Below are positions 1 through 6,586 of a stretch of DNA of 14,044 nt, one piece after another. A program made the translations under genes and the position numbers. The notes under the pieces were generated by a model, which had not been told where the DNA came from, made no database searches, and was given only the letters and a program-made list of their open reading frames with translations. The stretch is from an uncultured Mycoplasmatota bacterium. GTDB lineage: Bacteria > Bacillota_I > Bacilli_A > RF39 > UBA660. The stretch is taken from the NCBI GenBank assembly GCA_948472605.1, contig CAOKUH010000029.1, forward strand, positions 1-14,044. Direction: 5' to 3'. Each line of letters opens with the position of its first letter. Within the stretch, counting starts at the first letter, position 1.

Positions 1-86
1 AAATATATTTAAAATGTTCTAATTCAGAAAAAAACGTGGAAGAAAAACTTATTTGTAATGAAAATGAATGTAAAATACAAAAATAG
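1..86 (+). CDS. Possible 3' end of a plus-strand gene (partial)
   Basis: Reading frame 3 is open from the window edge to a TAG at 84-86 and encodes 27 residues that end in NENECKIQK. The other two plus frames stop within the first 20 bases. The peptide is hydrophilic, with three cysteines and mixed charge, as expected for the tail of a soluble protein. Its stop codon lies inside the left arm of a terminator hairpin whose right arm holds the stop codon of the convergent M23 gene, a normal layout for two convergent genes. Only 27 codons are visible, so a chance open frame in AT-rich DNA cannot be excluded, and no family can be assigned. Confidence 0.4.
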   Translation, partial: IYLKCSNSEKNVEEKLICNENECKIQK

Positions 87-107
87 GAGCCAAAAACTCC
101 TATTTTT
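79..107. terminator. Bidirectional intrinsic terminator
   Basis: AAAAATAGGAG (79-89) and CTCCTATTTTT (97-107) form a perfect 11-bp stem with a 7-base loop. Both arms end in an A/T run, so each strand sees a hairpin followed by U residues. On the minus strand the run continues as GTATTTTA. It lies between the minus-strand M23 gene, whose TAA is at 106-108, and the possible plus-strand gene ending at 86. Confidence 0.85.
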
Positions 108-1356
108 ACCCATAATAAGCTGTCCTAGTCGACCAACTATATCCAACTTTATTATTAAATCCAGGAGGAACAATTACACTAGATGTTGGAATACTACCTG
201 AATAGAATCCTTTAGCTACACCAAAATGTAAATGAGCTCCAGTAGTACAAGTATCATACCCTCCATGACTTGTCGAAGTCGAATATCCACCAACTTTTCC
301 AATAATAGTATTTTGAGTTACAGTTTGACCAACTTTAACATTAATCTCTAATAAATGGTAGTAATAAGTCGTATATCTTACTCCTCCAACGACAACTTGA
401 ACATAAACCATATTACCGCCACAAGAATATCTTCTAACAATACCAGATACTATGCCTGCTGCGGCGGCATAAACAGGAGTTCCTTCAGCATTTCTTCCAA
501 TATCTATAGCATTATGGAAGCTATATTTTACCCCTGTAATAGGGTGTGTTCTATAACCTTCTGTACTTGTTACAACTCCACTATTAAGTGGTTTCAGCCA
601 TCCTGCATTATAAGGAATATCTGATAATTCTTCTAATGTTGCACTTGGAACAATCTTGCCATATTTGTCTTTACTTTTTTTCTCATAATCATCAACTTGA
701 TCTTGAGCCAATTTAATTTGTGTATCAATATCTAATTCAAATTTATCATAAGATTCGATATTACCATACAATTTTTCAATAGCTTTTTGATACTCAACTA
801 TTTTAGCTTCTAAATTCTTTTGCTTTTCGGCTAGTTCCTTTTTTAATTGTTCATTTTCTTTTATTAAAACTTCTAATTCTTTTAAATTTTTTTGATTAGA
901 TTCTGTAATTTGTTCTACTGCTGCTATGCGCATAACAAGTTCCGTAATTGATGAAGAATCTGATAAATATCTCAAATAAACATTTTGACTTTGTAATTGT
1001 TGCAATACTTTTAATATTTTTTCAGTTTGTTCTTTTAGGCCTTCGATTCTAGCATTTGACTCTTCAATTTTCTTCTCAGCAGCTTCTATATCAGCTTCAG
1101 CTTGTGTTATTTCTTTCTCAGCATTTTTAATAGCATTCTTCTTATCTTGAATTTCTTTTTTAGCTGCTTCCGTTTTTCGCTCATTCTCCGCTTTTTGTCT
1201 TTTAAGTTCTGCTAAATTACTTTGCAAATCTCCAAGTGTTTTAGGATCCTTTATAATACCTGCTGCTTTAACAGGCATTGGTGCAACTATATAAGAAAAA
1301 ATAAGCAAAATAAGCATTAGCAAATTAAATATTTTCTTTAAATATTTTCTTATCAT
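106..1356 (-). CDS. Secreted coiled-coil M23 peptidoglycan hydrolase, partner of FtsEX (PcsB/CwlO/EnvC-like)
   Basis: This is a 416-residue exported murein endopeptidase. Residues 1-31 form a signal peptide: positive start, hydrophobic stretch about 10-27, probable cut after VKA. Residues 38-235 are an Ala/Glu/Lys-rich coiled coil with a YLSDSSSITELVMRI segment that resembles the PcsB-type coiled-coil domain. Residues 255-385 are a complete M23 (LytM) zinc domain: GYRTHP (267-272), HNAID (281-285), His334 in the YYYHL strand, and HLHFG (375-379). Two cysteines (312, 370) lie near the active-site loops and could pair after export. The ATG overlaps the ftsX TGA in an ATGA, with an AAGGAAG site 11 nt upstream, so translation is coupled to ftsX. 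In the family such enzymes are held inactive by the coiled coil until FtsEX engages it. That this copy is the FtsEX-controlled cell-division hydrolase is inferred from gene order and architecture. Confidence 0.92.
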   Translation of the reverse strand: MIRKYLKKIFNLLMLILLIFSYIVAPMPVKAAGIIKDPKTLGDLQSNLAELKRQKAENERKTEAAKKEIQDKKNAIKNAEKEITQAEADIEAAEKKIEESNARIEGLKEQTEKILKVLQQLQSQNVYLRYLSDSSSITELVMRIAAVEQITESNQKNLKELEVLIKENEQLKKELAEKQKNLEAKIVEYQKAIEKLYGNIESYDKFELDIDTQIKLAQDQVDDYEKKSKDKYGKIVPSATLEELSDIPYNAGWLKPLNSGVVTSTEGYRTHPITGVKYSFHNAIDIGRNAEGTPVYAAAAGIVSGIVRRYSCGGNMVYVQVVVGGVRYTTYYYHLLEINVKVGQTVTQNTIIGKVGGYSTSTSHGGYDTCTTGAHLHFGVAKGFYSGSIPTSSVIVPPGFNNKVGYSWSTRTAYYG

Positions 1357-2246
1357 ATCTTCAAATACTTCCTTACTGCTCTATAACTACCAAACATACC
1401 AATAACGGCACCAATAATTAGTAAAAGACCTGAAACATATAAAATAAAATTAAAAGGTTCTACTAAACGAATTATTTGAGTAAATAAATGCCCATTAAAA
1501 TGATCATATAAAAGTACATAACCATAAATTGTTACTAAAATTGGAATAATACTACCTAATATACCTAAAAATAATCCTTCAAATAGAAATGGTAATCTAA
1601 TAGAAATATTACTTGCCCCAACAAGTCGCATAATTTCTATCTCATTTCTTCTTGAAAATATCGTTAATTTAATTGTATTACCAATTAAGAAAGCCGTAAC
1701 AAGAACTAATGCTAAAACAATAATAATAGTGACTTTTTCAACAACGTTAAAAATACTAACTAAATTCTCTGCCATTCCTTCTCCATAATCTGCACTTTTA
1801 ACACAATCAAACTTTTTTATATCCTCAGTTGTTGATTTTAAAAAGTTAACATCTTTTACTGTTACAATAATTGAATTTAATAAAGGATTATCATCTAAGT
1901 AATCTAGAGCAGTATTAAATGTATCAGAGTAATTTTTCATTTCAAGTTTCCATTCTTCATTACTTTTATATTCATGACTTTCAACATTTGACATATGAGT
2001 TAAACTATTTCTTAATTCATTAATTTCAGTTTCTAAAGCATTTTCTTTTATATAAACAACAATCGTTAACTCTTTTTCTAAATCTATTGTTATATTTTTA
2101 ACATTATAAGAAATAATCATAGCTACAGCAACCAATATAAGTGTAATACTACTACAAGTTATAGCTGCTGTAGATAAACTAAAATTTCTTATAACGCTTT
2201 TAACAGAATCACGAATACCACGCGTAAATATTCTAATTGCTTTCAT
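1353..2246 (-). CDS. ftsX: Cell division protein FtsX (membrane subunit)
   Basis: Integral membrane subunit of the FtsEX ABC-type complex, which passes ATP hydrolysis in the cytoplasm to a peptidoglycan hydrolase outside. The 297-residue protein has the FtsX layout: a cytoplasmic N-terminus, TM1 at about residues 30-47, a large external loop (about 50-180) containing the typical DYLDDNPLLNSIIV segment, then three closely spaced helices. Between TM2 and TM3 is the conserved RRNEIEIMRLVGAS stretch. I chose the ATG at 2244-2246 (MKAIRIFTR), because AAGGAAGG lies just upstream and family members begin with MK-(x)n-R. An upstream in-frame ATG at 2291 would add 15 atypical residues inside ftsE. The gene overlaps the ftsE 3' end by 14 nt and the M23 gene by 4 nt (ATGA), so all three are probably translationally coupled. 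Confidence 0.95.
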   Translation of the reverse strand: MKAIRIFTRGIRDSVKSVIRNFSLSTAAITCSSITLILVAVAMIISYNVKNITIDLEKELTIVVYIKENALETEINELRNSLTHMSNVESHEYKSNEEWKLEMKNYSDTFNTALDYLDDNPLLNSIIVTVKDVNFLKSTTEDIKKFDCVKSADYGEGMAENLVSIFNVVEKVTIIIVLALVLVTAFLIGNTIKLTIFSRRNEIEIMRLVGASNISIRLPFLFEGLFLGILGSIIPILVTIYGYVLLYDHFNGHLFTQIIRLVEPFNFILYVSGLLLIIGAVIGMFGSYRAVRKYLKI

Positions 2247-2934
2247 GAGCTTTATAACTTCCTTCCTTATCATCGCTAGCAAGAACACCATTTTCTAATA
2301 GTAGTACTCTTCTTTTCATTCTATTTACTGTTTCTCTATCATGAGTAGCCATAATAATTGTAGTTCCATACTCACTATTAATTTTCTCTAATATACTAAC
2401 TATTTCTCTAGATATATCTGGGTCCAAATTTCCTGTTGGTTCATCACAAATTAATAATTTAGGATTATTTACAATAGCTCTAGCAATACAAACCCTTTGT
2501 TGTTCTCCACCAGATAATTGATTAGGAAAACTACGCATTTTATCCTTTAAACCAACATTTTCTAAAGCCTTAATAACTTTAGGACGAATTTCTCTATTAT
2601 TCATTCCAATAGATTCTAAAGCAAAAGCAACATTTTCATAAACAGTTAATTTAGGCAAAAGTTTAAAATCTTGAAAAACTATTCCCAATTTCCTTCTTAA
2701 CTTAAAAACTTTTGAATTACGAAGTTTGGCAACATTTACTCCCCCAACATAAACTTGACCATTAGTTGGTTTTTCTTCACGATATAACATTTTAATAAAA
2801 GTAGACTTACCACTTCCACTTGCTCCTATTACAAATACAAATTCGCCTCTTCCAATAGTAACATTTAAATCAGCGACAGCTGTAACACCATTATTATATA
2901 CTTTATAGCAATTTTTTACTTCAATTAAATTCAC
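2233..2934 (-). CDS. ftsE: Cell division ATP-binding protein FtsE
   Basis: Cytoplasmic ATPase of FtsEX, 233 residues, near the usual FtsE length. All ABC motifs are intact: Walker A GASGSGKST (37-45), Q-loop GIVFQDFKLLP with Gln88, signature LSGGEQQR (140-147), Walker B LLICDEP (160-166), D-loop GNLDPD and switch His198 in MATHDR. The VFQDFKLLP..TVYENVAF and IGASGSGKSTF patterns are characteristic of FtsE rather than of a general exporter ATPase. The start is GTG at 2932-2934, with GAGGTG 7 nt upstream; no ATG fits the conserved N-terminus. It follows yitT by 47 nt on the same strand but has its own extended -10 promoter in that gap. Its C-terminal codons overlap ftsX. Confidence 0.96.
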   Translation of the reverse strand: MNLIEVKNCYKVYNNGVTAVADLNVTIGRGEFVFVIGASGSGKSTFIKMLYREEKPTNGQVYVGGVNVAKLRNSKVFKLRRKLGIVFQDFKLLPKLTVYENVAFALESIGMNNREIRPKVIKALENVGLKDKMRSFPNQLSGGEQQRVCIARAIVNNPKLLICDEPTGNLDPDISREIVSILEKINSEYGTTIIMATHDRETVNRMKRRVLLLENGVLASDDKEGSYKAHESN

Positions 2935-2961
2935 GTATTAACACCTCATATTATATACATA

Positions 2962-2970
2962 ATTATAACA
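2962..2970 (-). promoter_or_regulatory. Extended -10 promoter of ftsE-ftsX-M23
   Basis: On the minus strand this reads TGTTATAAT, a perfect TGn-TATAAT extended -10, 28 nt before the GTG of ftsE. There is no good -35 (the best is a T-rich TTTATT at 17 nt), which fits an extended -10 promoter. A second TATAAT at 2950-2955 lies too close to the ribosome binding site to be preferred. Confidence 0.6.
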
Positions 2971-2981
2971 TGAAAAAACAC

Positions 2982-3923
2982 TTAAATAAATGGTAAATTT
3001 CGCTTTCCAACCCCACCTGTAACTTCATAACAATCATTAATTACAAAAAAAGCATTTTTATCTATTTCTAAAACCATTTCTTTAAACAAATAATATTTTT
3101 TATTAGGTACAACACACATTAAAACGTGACCATCTTCTCCACTATATCCACCTTTAGTATTAAAAATTGTTACACCAGTTTTTAATTCATTCATTATAAA
3201 AGATTTAATTTTTTCCTCTTCTTTAGTATAAATAAAAAATAACTTACTATTAGAAACACCAATAATTATTCTATCAATCATCGTTGTATTTAAAAACAAT
3301 ATAATAAGAGCATATATAAACTTATTAGCACCAAATACTATAAAACCAAATACCATAATAATTATATTTATTGAAAAAACAGCTTTTCCTTCAGGAACTT
3401 TAGCATATTTATTAATAATTTTCATTAAGACATCACTACCACCAGTATTAAAACCAGTTTTATAAATTAAGCCATTAGCAACTCCACATAAAATTCCTGC
3501 AATTAACACAATAATAATCATATTATCAAATTTTAAATATGGTAATAAGTAACTAGCTATAGGCATAGTTAAGGATACAAAAAATGGATACAATATAGAC
3601 CCAATAATAGAACGTCTAGTTTCTTTCCATCCTAAAAATACAATAGATAATAATATTAAAATAAAGCTTGTAATACTAATAAATATTGCAGTATCTAAAC
3701 CATACAATTTTTTAAATAAAATCGCCAGTCCACTAGTTCCTCCTATTACAAATTCATTAGGAGCTAAAAATAAATTATAATTTATGGCTAGCAAAAATAC
3801 CCCAAATATCAAAACTATACTATTTACATAAAAATTTTTCTTTGTTATAGCTTCTCTAATACTTTTTAAATCAATATTTAAATCCATATTATTCACCATT
3901 ATTAGTTTAACAAACTTTTGCAT
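2982..3923 (-). CDS. YitT family membrane protein (DUF161/DUF2179)
   Basis: A 313-residue polytopic membrane protein of the YitT family, whose biochemical role is not established. The N-terminal half has five or six hydrophobic segments, starting at about residues 33-52, with the family motif APNEFVIGGTSGLA (54-67) and a later NTGGSDVLMKI loop. The C-terminal roughly 80 residues are the soluble DUF2179 domain: TGVTIFNTKGGYSGEDGHVLMCVV, then IDKNAFFVINDCYEVTGG. The annotated ATG at 3921-3923 has AAAGG 9 nt upstream. An in-frame ATG at 3885-3887 has GGTG at a good distance and would give 301 residues; the choice between them is open. It is divergent from gerQ with only 43 nt between the starts. 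It could read through into ftsE, since no terminator is visible in the 47-nt gap. Confidence 0.9.
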   Translation of the reverse strand: MQKFVKLIMVNNMDLNIDLKSIREAITKKNFYVNSIVLIFGVFLLAINYNLFLAPNEFVIGGTSGLAILFKKLYGLDTAIFISITSFILILLSIVFLGWKETRRSIIGSILYPFFVSLTMPIASYLLPYLKFDNMIIIVLIAGILCGVANGLIYKTGFNTGGSDVLMKIINKYAKVPEGKAVFSINIIIMVFGFIVFGANKFIYALIILFLNTTMIDRIIIGVSNSKLFFIYTKEEEKIKSFIMNELKTGVTIFNTKGGYSGEDGHVLMCVVPNKKYYLFKEMVLEIDKNAFFVINDCYEVTGGVGKRNLPFI

Positions 3924-3947
3924 ATTTTAAAACCTTTAACATAATAA
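3920..3947 (+). promoter_or_regulatory. Possible SigmaE-like promoter of gerQ
   Basis: GCATATT (3920-3926) matches the Bacillus SigmaE -35 consensus KMATATT. It is followed after 13 nt by CATAATAA (3940-3947), a partial match to the -10 CATACAHT. Known gerQ of B. subtilis is made in the mother cell under SigmaE. The spacer is one base short of the usual 14-15. The same bases can also be read as a SigmaA promoter (TTGCAT, 16 nt, CATAAT), so the assignment is tentative. The -35 overlaps the yitT start codon. Confidence 0.35.
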
Positions 3948-3966
3948 TTAATGAGGTGAAATTAAA

Positions 3967-4344
3967 ATGAATGGTAGCTACTATCAAAATCCAACTTTTC
4001 CTGGTGCTAGTGATAATAGTGGATTTAATGGAAATTTTCAAGGAAATACTCCTCCTGGAAATATAAGTTATAATACTGATTTAGATATGGAACAAAGCTA
4101 TATTGAAAACATTCTAAGACTAAATAAAGGAAAAAGAGTAAAAGCCTATGTATCTTATCCTGATTCATCTGATTGGAAAGATAAAATATACACTGGAATA
4201 ATTGAAGAGGCTGGTAAAGATCATTTAATTATCAGTGATCCAAATACAGGAATATGGTATTTAATTAGACTAATTTACTTAAATTATGTTGAATTTGGTG
4301 AAAGAATTAATTATAGTCATTCTTATTCCGAAAAAACATTTTAA
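3967..4344 (+). CDS. gerQ: Spore coat protein GerQ-like
   Basis: A 125-residue GerQ family protein. In B. subtilis GerQ is a coat protein needed to place the cortex-lytic enzyme CwlJ and is cross-linked by transglutaminase Tgl. The diagnostic C-terminal domain is residues 42-112: QSYIENILRLNKGK (43-56), then YVSYPDSSDWKDKIYTGIIEEAG, DHLIISDPNTG (85-95) and YLNYVEFGE. The first roughly 40 residues are a low-complexity Asn/Gly/Ser/Pro tail. Unlike the B. subtilis protein, whose N-terminal lysines are the cross-link sites, no lysine occurs before residue 54. The start ATG has GAGGTG at 3953-3958, 8 nt upstream. It stands alone, divergent from yitT, and ends at its own terminator. It implies a sporulation ability, present or recently lost. 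Family assignment is strong; function in this organism is inferred. Confidence 0.9.
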   Translation: MNGSYYQNPTFPGASDNSGFNGNFQGNTPPGNISYNTDLDMEQSYIENILRLNKGKRVKAYVSYPDSSDWKDKIYTGIIEEAGKDHLIISDPNTGIWYLIRLIYLNYVEFGERINYSHSYSEKTF

Positions 4345-4349
4345 ACATT

Positions 4350-4380
4350 AAAAAGGCCAACTTTTATCGGCACTTTTTTT
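4350..4380 (+). terminator. Intrinsic terminator after gerQ
   Basis: AAAAAG-GCC (4350-4358) pairs with GGC-a-CTTTTT (4369-4378) with one bulged A and a 10-base loop, followed by a T7 run (4374-4380). It begins 6 nt after the gerQ stop. Confidence 0.8.
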
Positions 4381-4517
4381 ATTTCATCAAAAATGAGTTA
4401 TTACCAATTTCAGTTCCTTTTACATACAATTTAAAAGAAAAATTACATAGTTTTACAAGTATTCAATGAACTTAATCAAATACTATTTACATTGCTTGTA
4501 TCAAACAACTTAATAAA

Positions 4518-4554
4518 AAAACATACTAAATAGTATTGCTATTTTATATGTTTT
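4518..4554 (-). terminator. AT-rich intrinsic terminator of the MBL-fold gene
   Basis: AAAACATACTAAATAG (4518-4533) pairs with CTATTTTATATGTTTT (4539-4554), 14 of 16 positions, around a 5-base loop. On the minus strand the hairpin is followed by a T7 run (4521-4515) and TATTAAG. It lies 14 nt after the stop of the gene at 4569. The region from 4381 to 4512 between this and the gerQ terminator holds no convincing gene. Confidence 0.65.
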
Positions 4555-4568
4555 ATATTTTTTCTATA

Positions 4569-5066
4569 TTAAAAATAGTATTTGAACAACTTTTTTTCCT
4601 CATGCAAAATAGTCTTCACCCCATGTCCAGGATATACAATAATGTTGTCATCAAAATCATTTATTTTCTCTAAACTATTTTTCATATCCACTTCATCTCC
4701 ACCAGGTAAATCCATTCGCCCAATAGAACCTTTAAAAATAAAATCTCCTGTAAACAAAACATTATCCTGTGAAAAGTAAAAAGAAACCGAATCTTTAGAA
4801 TGACCTTTCGTTTCAATAACTTCATAATTCCATCCTTCTACTTTTTCGTTATGTTTTAAATTATATTTATCTTCAAAATAACTTAAAGCCCCCACATGAT
4901 CAAAATGATTATGCGTAACAAGAATACCAACTAATTCTAATTCCCCTAATTTTTCAGAAATCAATACCTCATTATCACCAGGATCAATTAAAATTGCTTT
5001 ATTATTCTTTTCTAAAATATAACAATTTGCTTGTAAATAACCTACAGGAATACACTTTATTTTCAT
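4569..5066 (-). CDS. MBL-fold metallo-hydrolase (glyoxalase II / YqgX-like), compact
   Basis: A 165-residue cytoplasmic zinc hydrolase of the metallo-beta-lactamase fold, group of glyoxalase II-like proteins (YqgX type). It starts with the typical PVGYLQANCYIL (7-18). Metal ligands are complete: THNHFDH (51-57), His89 in TKGHSKDSVSF, Asp108 in LFTGD, and His148 in YPGHG. The segment between the HxHxDH motif and the second histidine is only about 30 residues, where family members of about 205 residues have more, so this is a shortened form. The ATG at 5064-5066 is chosen, with GAGTG 6 nt upstream; the open frame extends 15 codons further, into the promoter. It is transcribed away from lemA from its own extended -10 site. 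Substrate unknown; thioester hydrolysis such as S-lactoylglutathione-like compounds is the family model only. Confidence 0.88.
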   Translation of the reverse strand: MKIKCIPVGYLQANCYILEKNNKAILIDPGDNEVLISEKLGELELVGILVTHNHFDHVGALSYFEDKYNLKHNEKVEGWNYEVIETKGHSKDSVSFYFSQDNVLFTGDFIFKGSIGRMDLPGGDEVDMKNSLEKINDFDDNIIVYPGHGVKTILHEEKKLFKYYF

Positions 5067-5091
5067 ATCAAACACTCTTTTCTTAACAAAA

Positions 5092-5100
5092 ATTATAACA
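5092..5100 (-). promoter_or_regulatory. Extended -10 promoter of the MBL-fold gene
   Basis: The minus strand reads TGTTATAAT, ending 26 nt before the ATG at 5066. No recognisable -35 is seen. It faces away from the lemA promoter, whose -10 is 25-30 nt away. Confidence 0.6.
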
Positions 5101-5104
5101 TTAA

Positions 5105-5133
5105 TTTTCAAATAATAAAAAAGATGATATAAT
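5105..5133 (+). promoter_or_regulatory. Extended -10 promoter of lemA
   Basis: TGATATAAT (5125-5133) is a perfect extended -10, 25 nt before the ATG. A weak -35, TTTTCA, lies at 5105-5110 with a 17-nt spacer. Confidence 0.6.
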
Positions 5134-5158
5134 ATTTTTAAAGAATAGAGATGAAATC

Positions 5159-5695
5159 ATGAATATATTATTAATTTTAATTATTATAATAGCGTCATTT
5201 GCTATACTATATATTTCTTATTATAACAAAATGCAATTTTTAAAAACTAAAATAGAAAAAGCTGAAAGTATAATTGATGAGACTTTAAGAAAACGCTATG
5301 ACATGCTACTAAAAGGTGATAGTATAATTAAATCTAGTCTAAACGATGGAAAAGAATACTTTAAAGATTATTTAAAACTCAAAGAAAAAAAAATAACTAA
5401 CTTTGAAATGGATAGGAAATTAAAAGAAGCTTTTAATACTTTAAGTAAATTTAAATATGATTATCCTGAACTTCAAAGCAATAAAGAGTTAAAAGACTTA
5501 TCTAATTCTATTAAAGAATCAGATGAAAAAATTGTTTCTATAACCAATTATTATAATAAAAACACTAATGAATTAAATAATTATATCAGAAAATTCCCTT
5601 CTAACATTATAGCTAAATTGCATAATTTTAAAATAAATACTTTCTTTGATGGTAAAGACATGAATGATGATATTTATGATGATTTCAAACTATAA
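5159..5695 (+). CDS. lemA: LemA family protein
   Basis: A 178-residue LemA family protein: one N-terminal membrane helix (about residues 3-20) with a short outside end, then a cytoplasmic or exposed long helical bundle. Family motifs are the DETLRKRYDMLLKG segment (40-53), DYPELQSNKELKDL (101-114), and the C-terminal SDEKIVSITNYYNKNTNELN followed by FPSNIIA (146-152). The usual LemA has R-x-DLxPNLV where this has RYDMLLKGDSII, so the first helix has drifted. The RBS is GAGATG 8 nt before the ATG. The function of LemA is not settled in bacteria. It is a single-gene unit whose last two codons overlap by 6 nt the 3' end of the convergent gene at 5690-6523, with no terminator between them. Confidence 0.87.
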   Translation: MNILLILIIIIASFAILYISYYNKMQFLKTKIEKAESIIDETLRKRYDMLLKGDSIIKSSLNDGKEYFKDYLKLKEKKITNFEMDRKLKEAFNTLSKFKYDYPELQSNKELKDLSNSIKESDEKIVSITNYYNKNTNELNNYIRKFPSNIIAKLHNFKINTFFDGKDMNDDIYDDFKL

Positions 5696-6523
5696 TTTCA
5701 ATTTTCTTTCGTAATTTTCATTTAAAGATGTAAGTATATACTCTCTTTCTAAAGTATAAGCTTGCATTATTTTTTTTATTGCTACATTTTTAGAAACATC
5801 TAAATAAGATCCTGTAAAATATAACTCTTTTTCTATAATTCTTTCTATGATATTCATCAAATTATATTTACTAAAATCGTCTTTCAAACTATCATTAACA
5901 ACTTTAATTCTATTAATTGGATTAGCTAAAAAAGAAACTGGATTAATCTTTAAATTAGAATTGATACTTTTATCTCTAAAACCATAAATATACGTTATCA
6001 AATCTTCTTTGGTAATTTTTTGATAAGCAAAAATATAAGTAAAAAAATGAACTAATTCTAACCATTCTCCATAAAAACCAAAACCTCCGTTTCTATTAGA
6101 CTTATCAACTCGCTCAATTCTTAAATCACCATGTTCTTTTTTACTATTATAAACATAATTATTTTTAATTAACATTTTCATTAACGGAGAAACTAAACAT
6201 TCAATGCTTAATTGAATATCATTAAAAGATGATGTTTCTATTTTATTAATTATTTCTTGAAATTTATCTCTATTATGAATAGTTTTTTTGGTAATTTTAT
6301 AATCTACATCACTAAGTATTTCATTATCTATTAATTGTTTTAGTCTTTTAGATACATAATAAAAATGATGCCTAATATTTTCTGAAAAATAAATATAATT
6401 ATTAACATTTTCTAAAATACTTCCCGTAGTAAAAGAAAAATGATTAAATGAATTAATTCCTTCAAAACGATAAAATTTTGGATATTCACCAAGCTGATAA
6501 TATAAATTTTCATATAATGTCAT
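5690..6523 (-). CDS. Uncharacterised protein, 277 residues, Tyr/Phe-rich
   Basis: I do not recognise a family. The protein looks soluble and mostly helical, with no signal peptide and no clear membrane helix (the WLELVHFFTYIFAY stretch at about 154-167 is amphipathic and short). It is unusually rich in Tyr, Phe, Asn, Ile and Lys. Segments that could be conserved include FGFYGEWLELVHFF (148-161), YGFRDKS, and NPVSFLANPINRI (194-206). The ATG at 6521-6523 is chosen because AGAGG sits 7 nt upstream; the ATG at 6538 precedes that site and would add five residues. Its own extended -10 promoter lies 32 nt upstream. It follows ung on the same strand and overlaps the lemA 3' end by 6 nt. The intact frame, good RBS and promoter make it a real gene; function unknown. 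Confidence 0.8.
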   Translation of the reverse strand: MTLYENLYYQLGEYPKFYRFEGINSFNHFSFTTGSILENVNNYIYFSENIRHHFYYVSKRLKQLIDNEILSDVDYKITKKTIHNRDKFQEIINKIETSSFNDIQLSIECLVSPLMKMLIKNNYVYNSKKEHGDLRIERVDKSNRNGGFGFYGEWLELVHFFTYIFAYQKITKEDLITYIYGFRDKSINSNLKINPVSFLANPINRIKVVNDSLKDDFSKYNLMNIIERIIEKELYFTGSYLDVSKNVAIKKIMQAYTLEREYILTSLNENYERKLKL

Positions 6524-6555
6524 AATAATACCTCTCATTTTTTACAGATTTTTAT

Positions 6556-6564
6556 ATTATAACA
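6556..6564 (-). promoter_or_regulatory. Extended -10 promoter of the 277-aa gene
   Basis: The minus strand reads TGTTATAAT, 32 nt before the chosen ATG and 23 nt after the ung stop codon. No good -35 is seen; the upstream DNA is T-rich. Confidence 0.55.
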
Positions 6565-6586
6565 ATTTAAAATAAAAAAACAACCA

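Noticed and set aside
355..624. Plus-strand 89-codon ORF inside the M23 hydrolase gene
   Set aside because: Antisense to the conserved M23 catalytic domain, with no ribosome binding site and no recognisable protein features; a shadow of the real gene.
4582..4779. Plus-strand 65-codon ORF opposite the MBL-fold gene
   Set aside because: Antisense to the conserved hydrolase with complete metal ligands; no Shine-Dalgarno site or domain.
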